Of a DNA stretch of 64,000 nt, positions 22,293-32,904 are shown piece by piece. Numbering within the stretch: position 1 is the first letter of the stretch; each line of letters begins with the position of its first letter. The stretch spans positions 829,073 through 893,072 of the forward strand of contig NMRA01000026.1 of the NCBI GenBank assembly GCA_002633005.1. The letters run 5' to 3'. The translations under genes and the position numbers were made by a program. The notes under the pieces were generated by a model. The model made no database searches and was not told the origin of the DNA. It was given only the letters and a program-made list of their open reading frames with translations. This DNA comes from Phoronis australis (lineage: Eukaryota > Phoronida > Phoronidae).

Positions 22293-25200
22293 TTAAACAA
22301 AATCCTTGTAGCGAGATGGTCTTGAAGTCTTTCGCTCAGATCTCCTGATGATGGACTCTGGTTCAGCTACTGCTGGTGTACTGCAAGAGTCCTCTGATGT
22401 GGCAGTAGATGTTGAGTGAGTAGGCGTGTCGTCGCTGAAATGTACACGTTTCGGCACCATGTCTCGCAAATGATGTCTATTACGGCGAAGCCTAGTGCCA
22501 TTTGGGGTTTCGACGATATAACTGTCCGGATTCTCATCTTGATGTACGATGGTACCCGGGCGCCAAGTCTTGGTTTCTTTGTCGAGGATTCTAACATGCT
22601 GACCACGAAACAAACTTGGAAGCGATTGTTTAAGGCATTGTTTGTCATGATGGTCCTTCATGTTTGTAGCTCGTTCATCCAATCTTCTGCGATGTGCATC
22701 CTCACCAGGTTCAGAGCGGCTCGGTAGAGTCGTGACTATTGGTCGGCCAAATAGCAATTCTGCTGGTGATGGAAGTTTTGCGTCAATCGGAGTGGCTCTG
22801 ATCTGAAGCATTGCTAAGGCGATATCAGACTTTTGTCGTAAGCACTTCTTCACAACGGACTTAATGTGTCTTACATGGCGTTCGATGAAGCCGTTGCTGC
22901 GGGAGTAGTGAGGTGAGCTGGTGACATGCTTGATGTCCCAAGAGGTGACAAATGCTTTGAAAGCTGGACCAGTGTATTGTGGTCCGTTGTCAGTCATAAT
23001 TTCGTCTGGTTTGCCAAACAGAGAGCAGTAGTCTCTAATCTTTGTGGTTATAGCATGACTGGTCACTGACGTTTTCATTTCGTCAACTACAGGGTATTTC
23101 GAATATCTGTCAACGGTCAGCAAGAAGTGTCTGCCATCAATCTCGAATAGGTCAGATGCGATTAACTGCCATGGTCTGGAAGGTATATCATGGGGCTTGA
23201 GTGGTTGTCGTGGATTGGCATCTTGGAACTCCTGGCAAAGTGGGCACGACTTGCATAGTCGCTCAATGTCTGCATTGATATTTACCCAGTATACACTTTC
23301 TCGGGCTAACCGTCGGGTCTTCTCGACGCCTTGGTGCCCTTCGTGGAGTTGCCGTAAGATGTCGTCTCTCATTTGTTCAGGTATCAGAACTTGTCGTCCC
23401 TTGAACAGGATTCCGGCTTCGACAGCTAGTTCGTCCCGGAAGGCCCAGTAGGGACGTGCCTGCTCAGGTAAGTCTTTTATGGTCTCGGGCCATCCTTGAT
23501 AGACAATCTCCTTGATCAGGTTCAGCGTAGAGTCTTGGGTGGTCTCCACTCTAAGTCTCTCTCTCTTGTGGTCAGAGAAGTTAATGATGGCCATGTCAAT
23601 GATCAGAGGATCATCGAGGTTCAGATTGATACCATCAATGCGTTCATCTAATTCGATTGTCGCACCATTTTCAGGGCTTGGTAGTCTACTCAGGGTATCG
23701 GCTAGAGTCATCTGGCTACCTGGTCTGTATACTACCTGGAAGTTGTACCCTTGTATCTTTAGTAGCATTCTTTGCAACCGTGGTGGAGCTGAGTGGAGTG
23801 GTTTCGAACATATACTGACAAGCGGCTTATGGTCAGTTATCACGAGGAATGAGGTTCCGTACAAGTAGGTGTGATACCTCTGTATGCCATACAAAATGGC
23901 TAACATTTCGCGCTCGATGTTGGAATATCGAGACTGACAGTCGGTGAGCGTTTTGGACCCAAATGCTACTGGTTTGCCATCTTGAGTCAGTGCCACTCCT
24001 AGTCCCTTCTGAGATGCGTCAACTTCAAGTAATATTGCTTTTTGCGGGTCGTAGTAGGACAGTTGGCAATCAGTGCTGACCAGACGCTTGAGATCATCGT
24101 AGCATTGCTGATAGGACGCATCCCACATCCAGGGTGTTTCAGATTTCAGAAGGTTGCGTAGTGTGTGTGCTTTGTCTGCAAATCTGGGGATGTATTGGGA
24201 AAGGTAATTCAGCATGCCTAGGAAACGCTGTAAGTCTTCCTTGTTCTGCGGCGTAGGCATCTGCTGAATGTCACGGATTTTAGAGGGATCAGGCTTTATC
24301 CCAGAGTCTGTGTATAGGTTGCCAAAGAAGGATATGCTACGCTGCTTGATTACGCATTTTGAGCTATTAAAAACGAGACCAGTTTGTGCAGCTCGTTCCA
24401 TGAGACAGCGTAAGTTGCGATCATGATCTTCTTCGTCTTTACCGAATACTGCCACATCGTCGGCAATGTTGACAACACCACTGAGTCCTTCAAGAATTTG
24501 GTCCATTCTTGCCTGGAATATGTCTTGAGATACGCTGAGGCCAAATGGAAGTCTGGTCCAACATACTCTGCCAAATGGAGTACGGCAGGTTGTCAGCAGT
24601 TGAGATTGTTCATCGAGGTGAACGGACCAATATCCGGCCTTGGCGTCAAGTTTGCTGAAGAACTTTGCGTTTGCGAATTCTGGATTCAGCTCTTCCAGGG
24701 TTGGTGTTTTGTGTGGACAGCGTTTCAGACTCCTGTTAAGTTTCTGGGGGTCTATGCAGACACGAAGTGACCCATCTTTTTTCGTGCTGTATACGAGGCT
24801 AGAGCACCAGTCGGTGTGTTCATCCACCTTGCGTAGCACACCCTGTTGGATTAAGTTTTCAATTTCTTGCCTGACTTTATCGCGCAGGTGGATGCTGATC
24901 TTTCGTGGGGGGTCGATAAATGGTTCCGCATCCGGTTTGAGAAGAAGCTTTGCCTTGCCGTCAAAGCTACCAATTTTATCAAACTGGTCAGGGTATGAGT
25001 TCTTCAGCTGTTCTTTGGTACTAAAGCGTGTCGTCTTCATACTGTCGGCATGTATTGTGATGAGCCTGAGTTTCTCACAAGTAGGTAGACCGACAACAGC
25101 TGGGCCAGGTACATCCACAACGTAGAACGTTGCAGGGACCCATGTAGAATCACGGTACTGGCAATCAATGTTGATCTGGCCAAGACATGGGATGGTGTCA

Positions 25201-26321
25201 CCGCTGTATGAGGTGAGTGTTACGTGTTGCGCAGGATGCAGGATCTTGAGCATGTCTGGGGACTGGCCATACATCTGTCTGAAAGTACGAAGTGGTAATG
25301 TGTTGCCTGATGCACCAGAATCTATCTTCAATTTCAGTGTGTGGCTGATTGAGGAGTTCATATTGGGTGGTTTGATGTTAAGGGTGGTGTATGCTTCATC
25401 TCGTGTCATACTGTCTAGGCATTTAGTGCTCACAGTGACTGAATAGAAATGCTTTTGGTAAGTCTCGTCGTCAGTGTCGTCAATAGCATCGATGTTTTTG
25501 TGAGACTTCTTCTGCCGGTACGAGTCGTGGTTCTGATCAGACCGAGTTCTCGATTTGCTGCGTCGTCCTCGGGAAGAATGACGTCGCTGTTGCTGCTGTT
25601 GTTGTTGTTGTTGTGCTTTGCGTTTTTTTCTACAGCAAGCTGCCCAGTGCCCCTTGAATCCACATGACTCACACGTGTCGAAGTAGGCTGGACATTGTCT
25701 GGGTTTGTGGTTCAGACCGCAGTTTCTACAGGATCGGTTTCGGCTTTCCCTGGTCACGCCATGAACTTTTTCAGTGGCAAGGCCCATCTGCTGCAATTGA
25801 TTGTTGCCAGCGCTCATGGCTTCATATTTCCGACCTTCAATTAGTATGTCGGATAGCTTGGCACCCTTAGGTTTTCCATACAACTCTGTGCGGAAGGCAT
25901 CGTATGGGGTACTGGCTATGATGAGTTCCAGCACACGTTCACCAAGTTCTTCATCCGAAAAATCACATTTCAGGGCCAATGTGCGTGCACGGGTCACAAA
26001 GTCATCAAGGTTTTCATTGGGTTTTTGCCTGTACTGCATTAGTTGTAGACGGTGTATACGGAAATTAACTGATATCCTGAGCTGACTCTCAAAAAATTTC
26101 CAAAGTTCAACTGGTTTACTTTTGTCAGCGTCGGTTAACCCACTGGCATTCAGTCGCTTCAAACCTTCATCCCCGATACCACGGAGAATTTTACGTGCCT
26201 GCTTACCTGCGTCCACTATTTCCTCGTCTTCTATGTATAGTGACATTTTTTGTTTAAATAACGCAAGGTTCTCACTGATATCGTCGCCGTCCCAGGCCAT
26301 CTTCGGTATGGAGGCCGCCAT
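22293..26321 (-). CDS. Gag-Pol polyprotein, Ty3/Gypsy
   Basis: 1342 residues in one uninterrupted frame. Gag-like region at 1-190. Two zinc knuckles at 198-230 (C198-C201-H205-C210, one residue shorter than the standard CCHC, and C217-C220-H225-C230), followed by a polyglutamine run at 237-245. Aspartic protease with DSGAS at 334-338. Reverse transcriptase about 475-670, with LDAKAGYW at 558-565 and the catalytic box as IADD at 619-622 instead of the usual YxDD/FxDD. RNase H at 760-880 with D768, E803 and D830. Integrase with an HHCC-type zinc site (H993/H996 and C1026/C1029) and catalytic D1057, D1111, E1147 (DD35E spacing). No chromodomain is evident at the C-terminus, which is basic and Ser/Thr-rich. 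It copies the element RNA into DNA and inserts it in the genome. The ATG at 26321 is the first in frame. Confidence 0.97.
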   Translation of the reverse strand: MAASIPKMAWDGDDISENLALFKQKMSLYIEDEEIVDAGKQARKILRGIGDEGLKRLNASGLTDADKSKPVELWKFFESQLRISVNFRIHRLQLMQYRQKPNENLDDFVTRARTLALKCDFSDEELGERVLELIIASTPYDAFRTELYGKPKGAKLSDILIEGRKYEAMSAGNNQLQQMGLATEKVHGVTRESRNRSCRNCGLNHKPRQCPAYFDTCESCGFKGHWAACCRKKRKAQQQQQQQQQRRHSSRGRRSKSRTRSDQNHDSYRQKKSHKNIDAIDDTDDETYQKHFYSVTVSTKCLDSMTRDEAYTTLNIKPPNMNSSISHTLKLKIDSGASGNTLPLRTFRQMYGQSPDMLKILHPAQHVTLTSYSGDTIPCLGQINIDCQYRDSTWVPATFYVVDVPGPAVVGLPTCEKLRLITIHADSMKTTRFSTKEQLKNSYPDQFDKIGSFDGKAKLLLKPDAEPFIDPPRKISIHLRDKVRQEIENLIQQGVLRKVDEHTDWCSSLVYSTKKDGSLRVCIDPQKLNRSLKRCPHKTPTLEELNPEFANAKFFSKLDAKAGYWSVHLDEQSQLLTTCRTPFGRVCWTRLPFGLSVSQDIFQARMDQILEGLSGVVNIADDVAVFGKDEEDHDRNLRCLMERAAQTGLVFNSSKCVIKQRSISFFGNLYTDSGIKPDPSKIRDIQQMPTPQNKEDLQRFLGMLNYLSQYIPRFADKAHTLRNLLKSETPWMWDASYQQCYDDLKRLVSTDCQLSYYDPQKAILLEVDASQKGLGVALTQDGKPVAFGSKTLTDCQSRYSNIEREMLAILYGIQRYHTYLYGTSFLVITDHKPLVSICSKPLHSAPPRLQRMLLKIQGYNFQVVYRPGSQMTLADTLSRLPSPENGATIELDERIDGINLNLDDPLIIDMAIINFSDHKRERLRVETTQDSTLNLIKEIVYQGWPETIKDLPEQARPYWAFRDELAVEAGILFKGRQVLIPEQMRDDILRQLHEGHQGVEKTRRLARESVYWVNINADIERLCKSCPLCQEFQDANPRQPLKPHDIPSRPWQLIASDLFEIDGRHFLLTVDRYSKYPVVDEMKTSVTSHAITTKIRDYCSLFGKPDEIMTDNGPQYTGPAFKAFVTSWDIKHVTSSPHYSRSNGFIERHVRHIKSVVKKCLRQKSDIALAMLQIRATPIDAKLPSPAELLFGRPIVTTLPSRSEPGEDAHRRRLDERATNMKDHHDKQCLKQSLPSLFRGQHVRILDKETKTWRPGTIVHQDENPDSYIVETPNGTRLRRNRHHLRDMVPKRVHFSDDTPTHSTSTATSEDSCSTPAVAEPESIIRRSERKTSRPSRYKDFV

Positions 26322-26744
26322 ATTTGTTTTGATCCGGGGTCAAATGTCACAGGCACAGAGGTCGCAGACGGTCACTTGCACTGATCTAATTATAGGTCGT
26401 CTGGGAATGTGGGAGTGACAAATTTCAGGCACAGTCTGCGAGAGACAATGGCGATTAGGTGTCAGTCCGCGTGACAATGAATTCCGTGTTTCTCCTATCC
26501 TCGGACAGGAATAAAACGTTGGTAGTATAATGATCACTGAATACCGATTGTCCGTTCAGAACAGTTGTTTCTTGCACTTACGTCTGCTGGTTGACGGACA
26601 GGTACGATAGGGTTTGCAGACAAGGGCGCGTCACGGCTTCACGTTGTCCGGCTCCCGGTAGATGCACGAAAATTAGTTTCTGCACTTCTCCAAAGTCCAT
26701 TTATTTGCACAACATCGGTCCTGGCAATCACAGGTATGATTGTG
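26322..26744 (-). other. Gypsy 5' untranslated leader
   Basis: Sequence between the primer-binding site and the Gag start codon. It should hold packaging and promoter-proximal signals, none of which I can identify. Frames seen here on either strand look incidental. Confidence 0.7.
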
Positions 26745-26762
26745 TTTTTACCGTTGCCACCA
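26745..26762 (-). promoter_or_regulatory. Primer-binding site
   Basis: In element sense TGGTGGCAACGG starts exactly after the 5' LTR. TGG is the complement of a tRNA CCA end. I do not assign the tRNA; a match to a tRNA 3' end CCGTTGCCACCA would identify it. Confidence 0.75.
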
Positions 26763-26907
26763 TGAAGTATTATCTGGCCGGTTAGAGGCGATAATGAAGA
26801 CACCAGGTTTAGAACAGTAGGTTTATATTTGAAGACTAAGTACCGAGAGAACTACTTCCTTCACAGCAATATATGACTACGCTACATAGTAATACGATAC
26901 TACAACA
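26763..26907 (-). repeat. 5' LTR of Gypsy element
   Basis: 145 bp, identical by eye to 22032-22176. It carries the promoter and start of the element transcript. Confidence 0.95.
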
Positions 26908-26912
26908 GGAAC
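26908..26912. repeat. Target-site duplication (ggaac), right
   Basis: Second copy of ggaac, flanking the 5' LTR. Confidence 0.9.
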
Positions 26913-27194
26913 TGCCACCCGGGATGGGGGGTGGGGAAAAAATGAAGAGAACGAACGTAGGTCTTGTAGACGACGAGGTAGGTGGCTGAATGAGAGACCA
27001 CGTTGAACAGAACAAAGGAAATATGGGCGACCAATCAGGAGTCGCGTAGAGAAACGTATGAATACAAAAGTAGGCCCTTAAGAGGCTATAAATAGAGATG
27101 AGTAATGCAAAATAAACCCTAAGGACTGGTATCAAAATAAAGAGACAAGTGTCAAAATAATGACGATAAATGCATTTAACAAGTTAAATTTAAT
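26913..27194. repeat. Older repeat, continuation right of Gypsy
   Basis: This is the DNA into which the Gypsy element inserted, continuing the segment that ends at 22031. It contains a TATA-like word (ctataaatag, about 27087) and AATAAA words downstream of it, as a promoter or LTR might. It ends atttaacaagttaaat, similar to atttaacgagtgaaat near 29430. It is probably part of an older mobile element. Confidence 0.4.
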
Positions 27195-27338
27195 TTATCG
27201 TAATCTATTTTGCCCGGGGTACTCCACGAGCTATGTTGCAGAGTAAAACAAGAGGAGGATTGGGAATATTTGTCATTTATTATGACGTAATAGATAAAAC
27301 TAACTAAGACTCTGCAAGATGGGCATGCACAAAACGCC
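27195..27338. repeat. 144-bp direct repeat, copy 2
   Basis: Copy of 20788-20931 with essentially one substitution. After it the sequences diverge (cgccataatggc versus cgcccaccggcg). Confidence 0.85.
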
Positions 27339-27765
27339 ATAATGGCAGCACGGGAATGCTGACATCGCCCATCCGATGTTTTAAAATGAAGTTTGCTTGT
27401 GTTAAAACCATGTTTCGTGACGTAGAATGAATAAATAATCATAATCTACAAGAAAAACTGACCCAATTTTCACCCAATGCGACTATAATTGCAGTGGCTG
27501 GCCACGAAATATGATTCCCAACTTGAACACTCAATTTGAGTTGCTGGGTCCCATATGAACTTTGCTGTGGAAACTTAACACCCCAAATGTTTACTTTGGA
27601 CAATAGAAAAAGCAGGAAGCCTGCAAATGACCCAGACAGATGTTGCATAACTCAAAGTGGCTCCTTTAGATTCTGAAGAAAACTTGATGGTAACTCTTCA
27701 CATACTTACACCTGAATGCTCAGATTAATGTCCTGGGCAGTTAAACTGGGAAACCCAAAAATTTG

Positions 27766-27915
27766 GATACAGGCGGTTAACCAGACATGGGTGCTTCAAC
27801 TTGAAATTTCAAGAAATCGTGCGTGGGGCGGTTAACCGAACAGTGGGCGCTCAAATCACAAATCCACCTAAAGTTGGGGATGGGCGGTTCAGTGAACATG
27901 GGCGTTAACCCGAAC
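27766..27915. repeat. GGGCGGTTAA-type short repeats
   Basis: Several spaced repetitions of (g)ggcggttaacc and (g)gggcg(c/t)t, for example at about 27771, 27828 and 27873. The same motifs occur in reverse complement at about 45495-45680. They are non-coding. Confidence 0.7.
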
Positions 27916-28404
27916 GAAGCATACAAACATGACCGACAAGTGCAATTATTTTGTCAAATTTTAGTGTTGATAAAAATAAAGTTCACAAAAATGTTTGTCC
28001 ATTGTTAGCTTGACTAATGTACTGCGTAGATGTCGATCATAACACAACATTTGGTAAAAGTTTCCAATTACCTGCAACAAGGTAACCAGCCTTTGGAAAA
28101 AGGGAAAATGACAATTTTGAAAAAACAAATTTGTGCGGTAGAAGTGAAAAATTACCCTATTTCCTTACAGTATCCCAAAAACGATGGGATCTAAAGATGA
28201 ACAGCATTCAGTTTTCCAGTTTTCATAATTCGAGTGATTTCATCTACTTGCTCAATTAGCAGCGCTGATTTCATTTTTGAAATGCATTGTGGGCTGGTTA
28301 GCCATTACCAATTAAGACCATGTTTGCAGCAAGCTTGTAGCAAACATGTATTTGTCATTTTAGCTCACTAGGATTAAATGAAGGGTCCACCTAGTCAGCA
28401 TTAG

Positions 28405-28525
28405 CTTTCCCTAGTACCACCTAGTGATTACATCTAGTGAGTACATCTAGTGAGTACACCTAGTGAGTACACCCAGTGAGTACACTAGCACCACCTAGTG
28501 AGCATCAACTCTCACTAGCACCACC
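28405..28525. repeat. Minisatellite of ctagtgagtacac units
   Basis: About six degenerate units of 13 bp (atctagtgagtac, acctagtgagtac and others) plus scattered caccacctagtg words. It lies in the intron just inside the donor of the exon at 28559-28690. Confidence 0.85.
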
Positions 28526-28558
28526 TGGTAAATATGGCTACCATTTCTGACTACCTAC

Positions 28559-28690
28559 CACCAGAGGGCTTCACTTCATTGCCATCCAAGAACCAGGTCA
28601 CCTCTGGAGGCTCCTGGTCATCACGGCTGGTCACTTCACAAATTAGATGGACCTCTTCACCTATGTCCACGCCACCCAAACCCTCTATAG
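28559..28690 (-). CDS. First half of Ig2, Dpr-like gene
   Basis: 132 nt on the - strand, acceptor GATTGTTTGCAG, donor GGTG|GTAGGT, phase 1 at both ends. It encodes IEGLGGVDIGEEVHLICEV, then TSRDDQEPPEVTWFLDGNEV and KPSG. This is the B strand with its Cys (HLICEV) and the C strand with the core Trp (VTWFLDG) of a C2/I-set Ig domain. The upstream split codon C|CT gives Pro, so the protein reads ...LNIL-P-IEGLGG across the junction with the Ig1 exon. The downstream half is at 19503-19652. The phase agreement on both sides is strong evidence that these belong to one transcript. Confidence 0.9.
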
Positions 28691-31600
28691 CTGCAAACAA
28701 TCATAAATCATTCTAAAGCTTCAATGATTCACGGTCTTTAATACACAAGCTAACAATTAATTTAGACCACCTCTGGGCGAGGACAAAACTGGCAGGTTGT
28801 TATTTTGGAGACCGTGCTCTGCGGAAAGCATGATCCGCCATAAACAAGCCAACTTGTTGAGAATGGTTAGATCAGCCAATAGGAACCCACTTCGTCCCAG
28901 GTCTAGAAATCTCTTTATGATCGACATATGTCCCGGATAATAGATAAATGATACGTGCGTCGCAAGCTCGTTACCAGAGATGAAAGGAGACTGATGTAGG
29001 CGATATAAGGTCATTTATTATGACTAGTACAATTACAATAAAATGAATACGGGTAAATAAGTATAATAGGTAATCTCTGGTAAGATGGGCAATAAAAAGC
29101 GCCGGCCACGTGGAAGTACGAAAGAATGACGAAAACTGGGAGGAAGAGGGTGGGAAAATTGAATGAGTTTTTGACATACGACAATGTGGCCGGAACAAAG
29201 TGAATTCAAAGAGAGGTTACAATAACAAAGTAAAACGCCCCTAAAGACACGTGACAATCATCAGCCTATAAGAGCCAAGAGCTGACCAAACTCGAGGCAC
29301 GTGATAACAACAGGCCAATGCGAAGGCTGGAAAAACGTCGTGTAGTCCTGCACGAGGGAATAATGGAATAGACCAAGATGAGGGGGAAAAGGAGTAAGGC
29401 GAGTCCATATGCTCACATAAATATATTTAACGAGTGAAATACCATTTTCCTCTGACAAAGCAAAAAAAATCATTTTTATTTGTAAGGGGTCTAAATCAGG
29501 AGTTAAGTGCCTTGAAGCTCGGATTTCGAGTAGCTTTAAGTCAATCACAGCTGCTCATTTGATAATAAGTCTTGCGTCATGAACACTTCAATTTGCAAAC
29601 AGCTATTTGTCTGGCTGAAGCATCAGCAAAATGGTCGTCACCAAAAATGAATTCAGTAGTCATAGCCTGGCAACATTGTGGAGATCAAATCATGCTAATG
29701 TTGCACAAATAGGGATATTCTTCCTTTGTTCAGCACACTGAAAATGGCCAGCAAGCGAAATTATCTTTCATCAAAATTCTTCACAAAATAAACACAAGGC
29801 AAATTTTAGACAGCTATTAGCAATTAGTTTACACTGAGTAGATGTCAAAAAAACAACATTAGCTAATAAAAGTTTTCTCTATTTGTAGCAAAGTTTTCAG
29901 GCTTTGTAAACGGAAAACTGGCAACTATGGCAAACCATATTTTTGTGTGAAGTAAGAGCAGAATTATCATTTCTGTCACACAAAAGTCACTATTCAAACT
30001 AAAAGTCTGACCCAAATGGCGCGATGTCTCTTACAATACTTACTGGGCACTGGCTTGGCAGGTCTGGCTGGAAATATAAAAAACAATGTCTTATCGAAAA
30101 AGAGAAGTACTGATGTAAGACCACATGGTAAATACACCTAAAGCCACTCATAAAATGTTGGTTATCTCCCCATGCCCTAACCCTTAGTCCGCTAAGATGG
30201 ATAGGTTGGTCAGGTTTAAAACAATCTCTACTTTTCGCTGCAGCGTTGTGATCACTTTTGTTACAAAAATATTTCACTTCTACAACCAACAAAAATGATT
30301 CGTTTTCAAGTTTTCAAAAAATATATACTTTTGCCTTCTATAGACAACTCTAAATCACAATAGTTCAAGACAAAATCACCAACTTTAAACTAGAACAAAT
30401 CGCCTTCATTGCGAGTAATTGCGTGATAGAACCTCAGATGATGAATTCCACTCTGATCAAAAGTAGAGGAGTATGTGAAAAAAGGTGCTATGTGGAGTTT
30501 GGAGTTGTATTAAAGAACTCCTAAACTTGTCTTTGGTGCGAGTCTATAAGGAGAGGGATTTTCACATTTAAAACTTCACAACAATTGACCACAACAGTCC
30601 TGTTCATGCCAGTCTATTTCCGGAACATTGTCCCAGATTTTTTTTGCAAAACTTTTACTTGAATGAACAAAGCTGTTTCTTCTGCAATTTTTTCTTTCAC
30701 AATTTTTGTTCACGTGCTGCACACTGATAAATCTTCAAGGTTCAGCATACAAATTCTGGACATTACTCCGCAAAAAGACTCGCATTAACAGGCTAAACAT
30801 CACAACAGCAGGATGTCATGTGACAATTGGACGATAACAAAAAGAACTTATAACAATCTACCAGACTATTAACATAGTTGCCAACATTCCAATCGGAAAA
30901 AGCAGGACATCTGTATCTAGAATAACCCACAGGAAGTGTCCACTGAAACAATCCCCAAAACATTTTTCTTAGTCGTCACTCCATGAAACAAACACAGAAA
31001 TCAGCATAAACTCATTGGTGTGAGTATGAAGTCACCGTCTCGTGTCCAAAAGCGGGACATTATGACAATCTGGCAGTGCAGTCCTGCCAAAAGCGGACAG
31101 TTGACAACTATGTTCAAACAGAAATTAAAATTTTTATTATTACGGATCATCCTGTTTTACTTAGATTGACCTTTTTAGAGACAGAAACCGTGTGAAAAAA
31201 CTCCTTTCAGCAGATAGCAATATATTAAGTTACATTTCCTGTCACCAGGTGCGGAGGAGGCACCAAATAAATTTCTACTCGGGAGGGGGGATGTATGACG
31301 TCTGCCTCAGTTCATCCATAAAAAGGTCAACAAAAAAATGTGTAACAAAGAAGTGGTCAATTGGCACAGTATGACAACAAGGTGCAGGGTATTAATGCCT
31401 GAAGAAACTCAGTGTAGCAGACTTCTCAAACCAGCAGCAGCGGACACCAAACATGCCGAGTGCTGTGGTCCCGGGATACTTCAGGGATGTGCCGCTAAAT
31501 AGGGCAGGATCAACCAACCCTCATCGTGCCATCATACGATTTGAGAAGGCTCGGATCAGAATCTAATTTTTGCGAAAACAGAAGTTTCCAGTGTGAGAAA

Positions 31601-32690
31601 ACATTTTCAGGTGGCAAGTCTGACATAACCGTGAACAATGTATTTTTTTCAACTTTTCAGCGGCGCACCCCATTTAAACCCCGGTATGGTGCTGGTGGCA
31701 TGCACATGATACCTTGCGTTTCTGACAACCAATCAGCTGCACCTAAACCAGTAGACCATAGAACTTGTCCACATTAATGAGGTTATGCACACATCTTCAC
31801 TCAGGGGCAAGACCACCCCAAAACTGGGTGCCACACCATTAAGGCTTCATATTATTAAAACAATGTCCTCAGTAAGAGTTTTATGGTTTGTGTACCTTTT
31901 TAACCAGAAACAGATTTTGAATGAAAGTAACCTTCTTAGGTTTTAAGACAAAAATCCAATATCTATACTATACATGCATGTGCGATGGGCTGGGCTTTCC
32001 CGTATGACCAATTCGGAGCCAAATTAGAAAATAGCGTAAGTTCGGTGATACGCAGATGACGAGATGATCTGTCCAACAAGGTTGATTCAGCTTACAACAA
32101 AAGTCAAGTGACTTCCACTACTTCAACAAAATTGTGCTCAGAGTTTCCCCATTTCAAGAATTAAGGTCAGGGACAGAACACATTTTCTTCATCCCACACG
32201 CCAATGTAAACTCCACATAATTGTTGTTTGGTTTATTCTGAAATGCAATTACAGTGTTTTTACATTAAACCTTTCTATTGAAAACAAAGAATGCTGCTTT
32301 ATGGGCAATACCGAATGACACTTAAAGGGGCATTTCCACGCGACTCACACAATACTTGTCCATACCCTGCAACGAAATGATTTCCAGGCCTGAACTAACC
32401 CCGTTCAGGGATTCTTGGGAACCCAGAGTATCGAAAATCCTTCAACTTTGAAAGGGTTAGCCAAAATTTGTATGCAACACTTTATATTTTATAACTTATT
32501 TTGACGTTAGGAAACCACTTGCTATAGTGACAAGGAAGCTTTGGAGATCTGTTCCTAAGAGCTAATCTGCACATTTTCAATTTCAATGAATAGCAGAAAA
32601 TGTCCTTTTACTTAAAATTACAAAAGTTATATTCAATCATATTGCAATTAGTCGTATACCTAATCTCAAGTCCTTTAGTCGCGTACTCAC
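28691..32690 (-). other. Intron between Ig1 and Ig2
   Basis: A 4.0-kb intron. At about 28985-29440 it holds a diverged relative of the older repeat around the Gypsy element (shared gtcatttattatgac, aagatgggca and a-rich end). No exon is seen; the frame at 31526-31777 on the + strand has no features suggesting a real gene. Confidence 0.55.
28985..29440. repeat. Relative of the 144-bp-repeat element
   Basis: Starts near ggtcatttattatgac, continues to taagatgggcaataaaaagcgcc-like sequence and ends atttaacgagtgaaat. The same landmarks occur in the segments at 20788-20931 and 26913-27338. The match is partial and the element borders are uncertain. Confidence 0.4.
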
Positions 32691-32904
32691 GTAGTATATT
32701 TAGTTGAATATAGCGTCTCATGGGTGGATCAGTTGGAACCTGACACTCGTACAGGCCATCGTCCCTTCCGCGCCAAACCCCGTCAATAAACAGGTCCCAG
32801 TTGTTCTTGCCTTGGTCATGCTTGACACTGAACCGCGAGTCACTTATGAACACATCGGTACCTATACTGAGAGCTGCTTTCCTGTTTTTCAATCTCCAAA
32901 TAAT
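32691..32904 (-). CDS. Second half of Ig1, Dpr-like gene
   Basis: 214 nt on the - strand, acceptor TTGCTTTTCAG (phase 0), donor CTAC|GTGAGT (phase 1). It starts IIWRLKNRKAALSIGT with the core Trp of the C strand, continues SDSRFSVKHDQGKNNWDLFI and ends DGLYECQVPTDPPMRRYIQL. The R-F-S-V ... W-D-L-x-I ... D-x-G-x-Y-E-C-Q-V pattern is a V-set Ig. The run YECQVPTDP closely resembles the YECQ(V/I)ST-(E/T)P signature in the first Ig domain of insect Dpr proteins (from family knowledge). Phase 0 joins it exactly to the exon at 33339-33436. It is expected to be the ligand-binding, membrane-distal domain. Confidence 0.92.

Larger units (their letters stand above)
22032..26907 (-). mobile_element. Full-length Ty3/Gypsy LTR retrotransposon
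   Basis: A 4876-bp element on the - strand: 5' LTR (26763-26907), primer-binding site, untranslated leader of about 420 bp, a single Gag-Pol frame (22293-26321), polypurine tract, 3' LTR (22032-22176). The TG...CA LTR ends, ggaac target duplication, apparently identical LTRs and undamaged frame indicate a recent insertion. Pol order is protease, reverse transcriptase, RNase H, integrase, which defines Ty3/Gypsy. Short LTRs, a one-frame Gag-Pol, CCHC knuckles and no chromodomain or env suggest the Mag-like group; that placement is inference. It lies in the large intron of the - strand Ig gene, on the same strand. Confidence 0.97.
19653..28558 (-). other. Large intron splitting Ig2
   Basis: An 8.9-kb intron between the two halves of one Ig domain. 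It contains a fold-back element (19788-20041), an unassigned small frame (20195-20413), an older repeat with 144-bp direct copies, the assembly gap, a full Ty3/Gypsy element, a GGGCGGTTAA-type repeat and a minisatellite near the donor. Confidence 0.7.

Noticed and set aside
22367-26418. Many + strand frames opposite the Gypsy polyprotein
   Set aside because: They are antisense shadows of the Gag-Pol frame with no independent motif.
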